A DNA stretch of 14,913 nucleotides from CAZIKB01 sp964539665. Lineage in GTDB: Bacteria > Zhuqueibacterota > Zhuqueibacteria > Oceanimicrobiales > Oceanimicrobiaceae. The translations under genes were made by a program, and so were the position numbers. The stretch is from assembly GCA_964539665.1 (NCBI GenBank), contig CAZIKB010000139.1, positions 1-14,913 on the forward strand. The letters are read 5' to 3'. The notes under the pieces are model-generated. The model made no database searches and had not been told where the DNA came from. It worked only from the letters and a program-made list of their open reading frames with translations. Numbering within the stretch: position 1 is the stretch's first letter; the number at the start of each line of letters is the position of its first letter. Positions 11,674 through 14,913 of the stretch are shown one piece after another.

Positions 11674-14469
11674 ATGAAGCAAATTATCAGCTTAAATGTT
11701 AACGGAGATAATCATGAAGTAGCAGTAAGACCAGGCACAACCCTTCTCGATTTAATTCGAGATGAACTACATCTTACCGGCACCAAAAAAGGGTGTGAAC
11801 TTGGGGATTGTGGCGCCTGCTCAGTCATACTTGACGGCAAACCAGTAAATTCCTGCTTAATTCTTGCTCTTGAGACAAATGGTAAAAATGTCATTACAAT
11901 TGAAGGCCTTGCAAATGGTGAACAACTGCATCCGATTCAACAGGCGTTTGTGGAAAACGGCGCGATCCAATGCGGGTATTGTACTCCAGGTATGATTTTA
12001 CGAACAAAAGCATTTCTGGATGAAAATCCTGATCCGACTGCAAAAGAAATAATGCAAGGTCTAAGTGGCAATTTATGCCGCTGTACCGGCTATACAAAAA
12101 TAGTCGAGGCTGTTGAGACGGCAAAGGTATATCTCGAAGGAAAAACGCCCCCCAAAATAGAATTCCAACCTCAAAAATCGGCAAAGAATTTGCAGGTTGT
12201 CGGTAAACGATTGCCTAAGCTTGATGCTCCCGATAAGGCTACCGGGAGGGCGTTATACACAGATGATATGACCCTGCCTAACATGATTTATGGAAAGCTT
12301 CTCTTCAGTCCTGTGGCTCACGCAAAAATCAAATCCATAAATACAGACAAAGCGCGAGAGCTTCCAGGCGTTAAGGTAATTTTAACTGGTGCTGATGTAC
12401 CGGATATAACCTACGGAACTTCTCCGGCCCGATACGATGAAAATGTGCTTGCACAGGATAAAGTCAGGTTTGTTGGTGACGTCGTGGCGGCAGTGGCAGC
12501 GATTGATGAAGAGACCTGTTATAAAGCGCTCGATCTTATTGGGGTCGAATATGAAGAGCTGCCAGCGGTTTTTGATCCAATTGAGGCAATGAAGGAGGGC
12601 GCCCCGCGGCTATTTGAGGACAAATATGAAAACAATATTAACACCCGGGTTGATCACCATTTTGGGGATATAGAAAAGGGATTTGCAGAAGCTGATTATG
12701 TAAAAGAAGCCAGATTTGTCGGAAACCGAACATACCAAAATCCAATGGAACCCCACTGTGCTATTGCCGAATGGGATAGACATGGTCGGGTTACCCTTCA
12801 CACTTCAACCCAAGTGGTTCATTATGTTCATCATCAACTTTCGCGAGTTCTGGGATTGCCTTTGGGTAACATTCGGGTTGTCATGACCAATTGCGGTGGG
12901 GGTTTCGGCGCCAAGGCCGCAACAAATATGCTTGAAATTCTATCTATACTCATGGCGAAAAAAGCTGGCTGCCCGGTAAAAATGCGCTTTAACAGAAAGG
13001 AGATGTATCTTTACGGAAGAGGGCGTCACAAACAGTATATCGATTTGAAAATCGGAGTGAGGAAGGACGGTACCATTACCGCGGTAAAACAGAAAGTGGT
13101 GTTGGAAGGAGGGGCTTACTCAAGTTTTGGTATTATTTCGACTTATTATGCCGGTTCAATGTTACCCACGCTTTACAAAATGCCGAACTACAAATACGAC
13201 GGTTTTCGTGTGAATACTAATCTTCCGCCGTGTGGCGCTATGCGAGGCCACGGCTGTCCGCATCCACGGTTTGCTTTTGAATCTCTGCTTTCGATGCTCG
13301 CTGATGATATTGGCATGGATCACATTGACATACGCTTAAAAAACGCCATGACTCCTGAAACCCACACCTGCAATGACCTTGATATCCATTCGTGTGAGTT
13401 TAAGGCTTGCCTCAAAGAAGTGCGGCAGAAATCAGATTGGGATAACAAAAAAGGAAAACTTCCTCCCGGCCGGGGTATTGGCATAGGTTGCGGAGGGTTT
13501 GTATCTGGTGCTGGCTACCCCATTTACAGATCACAATTCCCGCATTCAAATGCTATAATTAAAGTCGAAGAAGATGGCTCCAGGGCGGTGCTGTTTGTAG
13601 GCGATGCAGATATTGGTCAGGGATCAGATACCGTACTGGCTCAGGCGGCAGCAGAAGCAATGGGAATTACATTAGATAGAATAAGCATGGTTTCTGCTGA
13701 CAGCGCCATCACCCCGTTAGGATTTGGCGCCTATTCCAGTCGTGTTACTTTGATGGGTGGCAATGCGTCTAAAAGGGCAGGTGATGAAGTAAAAAAACAG
13801 ATAATTTCAATGGCAGCCGAATTGATAAATGTAGATGAAAAAAAGCTCGACACAAAAAATAACAAAGTTTTTGTAATGGATGATCCTCAGAATTTTATGA
13901 CCTGGGAAGAAACTGCCGCAGCACATTTTTCGAAGAAAGGTCCTCTGGTAGGAAAAGGTCATTATTCCCCACCGAAAGGGCTTGGTGGAAAATATAAGGG
14001 TGCAGCAGTCGGGACTTCCCCGGCGTATTCATTCTCCGCTTCAGTCTGTGAGGTCGAAATCGATTTGGAAACGGGTAAGGTAAAGGTCCTCAATTTTTGG
14101 GATGCCCACGATTGCGGCACCGCGATCAATCCCTTGGCAGTTGAAGGGCAGGTCGAAGGCGCTGTCATTATGGGAATGAGCGAAACACTGTTTGAGGACG
14201 AGTTGTTCGACGAAAAGGGCAAAATGAAAAATGCTGATCTGCACAATTACCTGATCGCCACTTCAGCAGATATGCCTAAAATTTCTTCTACTATTGTAGA
14301 TAGTTATGAGCCAGAGGGACCGTTCGGTGCAAAAGAAGTGGGCGAAGGAGCTACACTGCCGGTTCTTGGAGCGGTTGCTAACGCCATAGCTGACGCCATT
14401 GGAATCAGGATATTTGAGCTGCCGATCACACCCGAAAAAATTCTTAGCGCGATTAAAAATAAAAAGTAA
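11674..14469 (+). CDS. Molybdenum hydroxylase with fused [2Fe-2S] and molybdopterin domains (Mop/xanthine dehydrogenase family)
   Basis: The 931-residue chain joins two subunits that are usually separate. Residues 1-77 are a plant-type ferredoxin domain with C41, C46, C49 and C61; residues about 85-155 bind the second [2Fe-2S] through C100, C103, C135 and C137. From about 175 to 925 is the molybdopterin part: substrate-binding ald_Xan_dh domain (VGKRLPKLDAPDKATG at 176-191), Moco motifs GGGFGAK (408-414) and CGAMRGHG (520-527), GQGSDT (648-653), and the catalytic glutamate, probably E891 in KEVGEG. The same order and length occur in Desulfovibrio gigas aldehyde oxidoreductase Mop (907 residues), which lacks FAD; here an FAD subunit is encoded next door. 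The enzyme would be cytoplasmic, as no signal peptide is present. Substrate could be an aldehyde, an N-heterocycle or an aromatic acyl-CoA. Maturation genes are not in the window. Confidence 0.93.
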   Translation: MKQIISLNVNGDNHEVAVRPGTTLLDLIRDELHLTGTKKGCELGDCGACSVILDGKPVNSCLILALETNGKNVITIEGLANGEQLHPIQQAFVENGAIQCGYCTPGMILRTKAFLDENPDPTAKEIMQGLSGNLCRCTGYTKIVEAVETAKVYLEGKTPPKIEFQPQKSAKNLQVVGKRLPKLDAPDKATGRALYTDDMTLPNMIYGKLLFSPVAHAKIKSINTDKARELPGVKVILTGADVPDITYGTSPARYDENVLAQDKVRFVGDVVAAVAAIDEETCYKALDLIGVEYEELPAVFDPIEAMKEGAPRLFEDKYENNINTRVDHHFGDIEKGFAEADYVKEARFVGNRTYQNPMEPHCAIAEWDRHGRVTLHTSTQVVHYVHHQLSRVLGLPLGNIRVVMTNCGGGFGAKAATNMLEILSILMAKKAGCPVKMRFNRKEMYLYGRGRHKQYIDLKIGVRKDGTITAVKQKVVLEGGAYSSFGIISTYYAGSMLPTLYKMPNYKYDGFRVNTNLPPCGAMRGHGCPHPRFAFESLLSMLADDIGMDHIDIRLKNAMTPETHTCNDLDIHSCEFKACLKEVRQKSDWDNKKGKLPPGRGIGIGCGGFVSGAGYPIYRSQFPHSNAIIKVEEDGSRAVLFVGDADIGQGSDTVLAQAAAEAMGITLDRISMVSADSAITPLGFGAYSSRVTLMGGNASKRAGDEVKKQIISMAAELINVDEKKLDTKNNKVFVMDDPQNFMTWEETAAAHFSKKGPLVGKGHYSPPKGLGGKYKGAAVGTSPAYSFSASVCEVEIDLETGKVKVLNFWDAHDCGTAINPLAVEGQVEGAVIMGMSETLFEDELFDEKGKMKNADLHNYLIATSADMPKISSTIVDSYEPEGPFGAKEVGEGATLPVLGAVANAIADAIGIRIFELPITPEKILSAIKNKK

Positions 14470-14499
14470 GGCGAAGCCGGTAATTTTGGAATAAAAGCA

Positions 14500-14518
14500 A
14501 ACTATATTTATTATAGTT
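14500..14518. other. Weak AT-rich hairpin after the Mo-hydroxylase gene
   Basis: AACTATA (14500-14506) and TATAGTT (14512-14518) form a 7-bp stem with a TTTAT loop, 30 bases after the stop. It has no GC content to speak of and no T-run, so terminator function is doubtful. Confidence 0.25.
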
Positions 14519-14585
14519 AGTATAAAAGACATCCGTAAACAATTTACTTTCTACCCTTTTATGCTTAACCTAAAATTAAAAATAA

Positions 14586-14828
14586 ATGCAATTTATTGAA
14601 AAGAATATCCACGGCTTTCCAGTTATTGAGCTGGAAGGCAAAATTATGGGGGATAGAAAATCAGTCTTATTTTCCGACCGTTTAAAGCAGCTTATTGATT
14701 CGGGTAAAAAAAATATCATTTTGGATTTTCAAAAGGTTCGATGGATGAATAGCGCCGGCATAGGCATGATTTTGTCCTGCGTGAAGAATTTGCATAAATG
14801 TGGCGGAGATTTGTATTTCGTTGGCTAA
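14586..14828 (+). CDS. STAS-domain protein (anti-sigma factor antagonist type), ended early by TAA
   Basis: The 80-residue frame covers about three quarters of a STAS domain: strands FPVIELEGKI (11-20) and KNIILDFQKV (42-51), then the functional loop WMNSAGIGMILSC (53-65) and CGGDLYFVG (72-80). STAS proteins of the SpoIIAA/RsbV type bind anti-sigma kinases in the cytoplasm and are switched by phosphorylation of the loop; the usual DSSGLG is NSAGIG here, so the acceptor position is A57, with S56 beside it. The domain normally has about 105-115 residues. A TAA at 14826-14828 ends it before the last helix and strand, yet family-like sequence continues in the same frame beyond. The leader is A-rich without a Shine-Dalgarno sequence, as is common in Bacteroidota-like genomes. 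The gene is probably broken, or the base call is wrong. Confidence 0.75.
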   Translation: MQFIEKNIHGFPVIELEGKIMGDRKSVLFSDRLKQLIDSGKKNIILDFQKVRWMNSAGIGMILSCVKNLHKCGGDLYFVG

Positions 14829-14913
14829 CATGATAGGGTTGAATTCTATTTTAAAATAACTAACCTGAATAATTCACAAACTTTAAAAAACAAAAAAATA
14901 GCGTCATCGGCAT
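14829..14913 (+). pseudogene. In-frame continuation of the STAS gene beyond the TAA, cut by the window end
   Basis: Directly after the TAA the same frame stays open for 28 codons to the window edge, starting HDRVEFYFKITNLNN. This matches the end of bacterial STAS domains (…DRVxxxFxITKLxxVF…), including the ITxL motif. A change such as TTA to TAA (Leu in FVGLHDRV) would explain it. The frame runs off the window, so its end is unknown. Confidence 0.6.

Noticed and set aside
11674..14469. Calling the Mo enzyme xanthine dehydrogenase, 4-hydroxybenzoyl-CoA reductase or CO dehydrogenase
   Set aside because: The Moco motifs are shared by all these enzymes. The CoxL active-site loop AYRCSFR and the HcrB extra Fe-S loop are not seen, and no pathway genes accompany it.
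14500..14518. Intrinsic terminator of the Mo-hydroxylase operon
   Set aside because: The 7-bp stem is almost all A/T and lacks a T-run; it is kept only as a weak hairpin.

Overview
The window looks like a chromosomal stretch from an uncultured member of the FCB (Fibrobacterota-Chlorobiota-Bacteroidota) superphylum or a neighbour such as Calditrichota/KSB1. The main clue is the first gene, which ends in a type IX secretion-style C-terminal domain with the characteristic YPNPFNPTT motif. A possible TAnnTTTG promoter box and A-rich leaders fit that placement. Phylum is an inference; no marker gene is present.

Layout. (1) 1-1665 is a decayed margin. It holds a secreted beta-sandwich protein that has lost its signal peptide, a second secreted protein cut off after about 80 residues, and the fossil 3' end of a pyruvate/2-oxoacid:ferredoxin oxidoreductase beta-subunit gene interrupted by a short palindromic repeat. 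(2) 1666-9996 is a block of nucleic-acid-handling ATPases and nucleases on one strand: a DUF4143-type AAA ATPase, an AAA_13/RloC-like coiled-coil ATPase with its own hairpin, and an operon of a small acidic protein of unknown function, SbcD and SbcC. The last three genes overlap by 4 bases at each junction. (3) 9997-10174 carries a second, frameshifted copy of the same oxidoreductase tail followed by a perfect version of the palindrome, so region 2 is flanked by direct repeats. (4) 10175-10510 is a small RRM RNA-binding protein. (5) 10567-14469 encodes a molybdenum hydroxylase: an FAD subunit, then a large subunit with [2Fe-2S] and molybdopterin domains fused in one chain, as in Desulfovibrio aldehyde oxidoreductase (Mop). 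(6) 14586 to the end is a STAS-domain gene broken by an in-frame TAA, with recognisable STAS sequence continuing in the same frame past the stop.

How the genes may work together. SbcD and SbcC form the Mre11/Rad50-type nuclease that processes DNA hairpins and ends; the acidic protein is translationally coupled to it and is a candidate accessory factor. The AAA_13 protein resembles the RloC/PrrC group of anticodon nucleases and other defence ATPases. With the DUF4143 ATPase this gives a plausible defence or genome-maintenance block, apparently inserted between two fossils of one gene tail. The FAD and fused Fe-S/Mo proteins should form one redox enzyme that hydroxylates or reduces an unidentified aldehyde, N-heterocycle or aromatic acyl-CoA.

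No tRNA, rRNA, CRISPR array, transposase or integrase was found. All protein assignments come from motif recognition by eye, without a database search.
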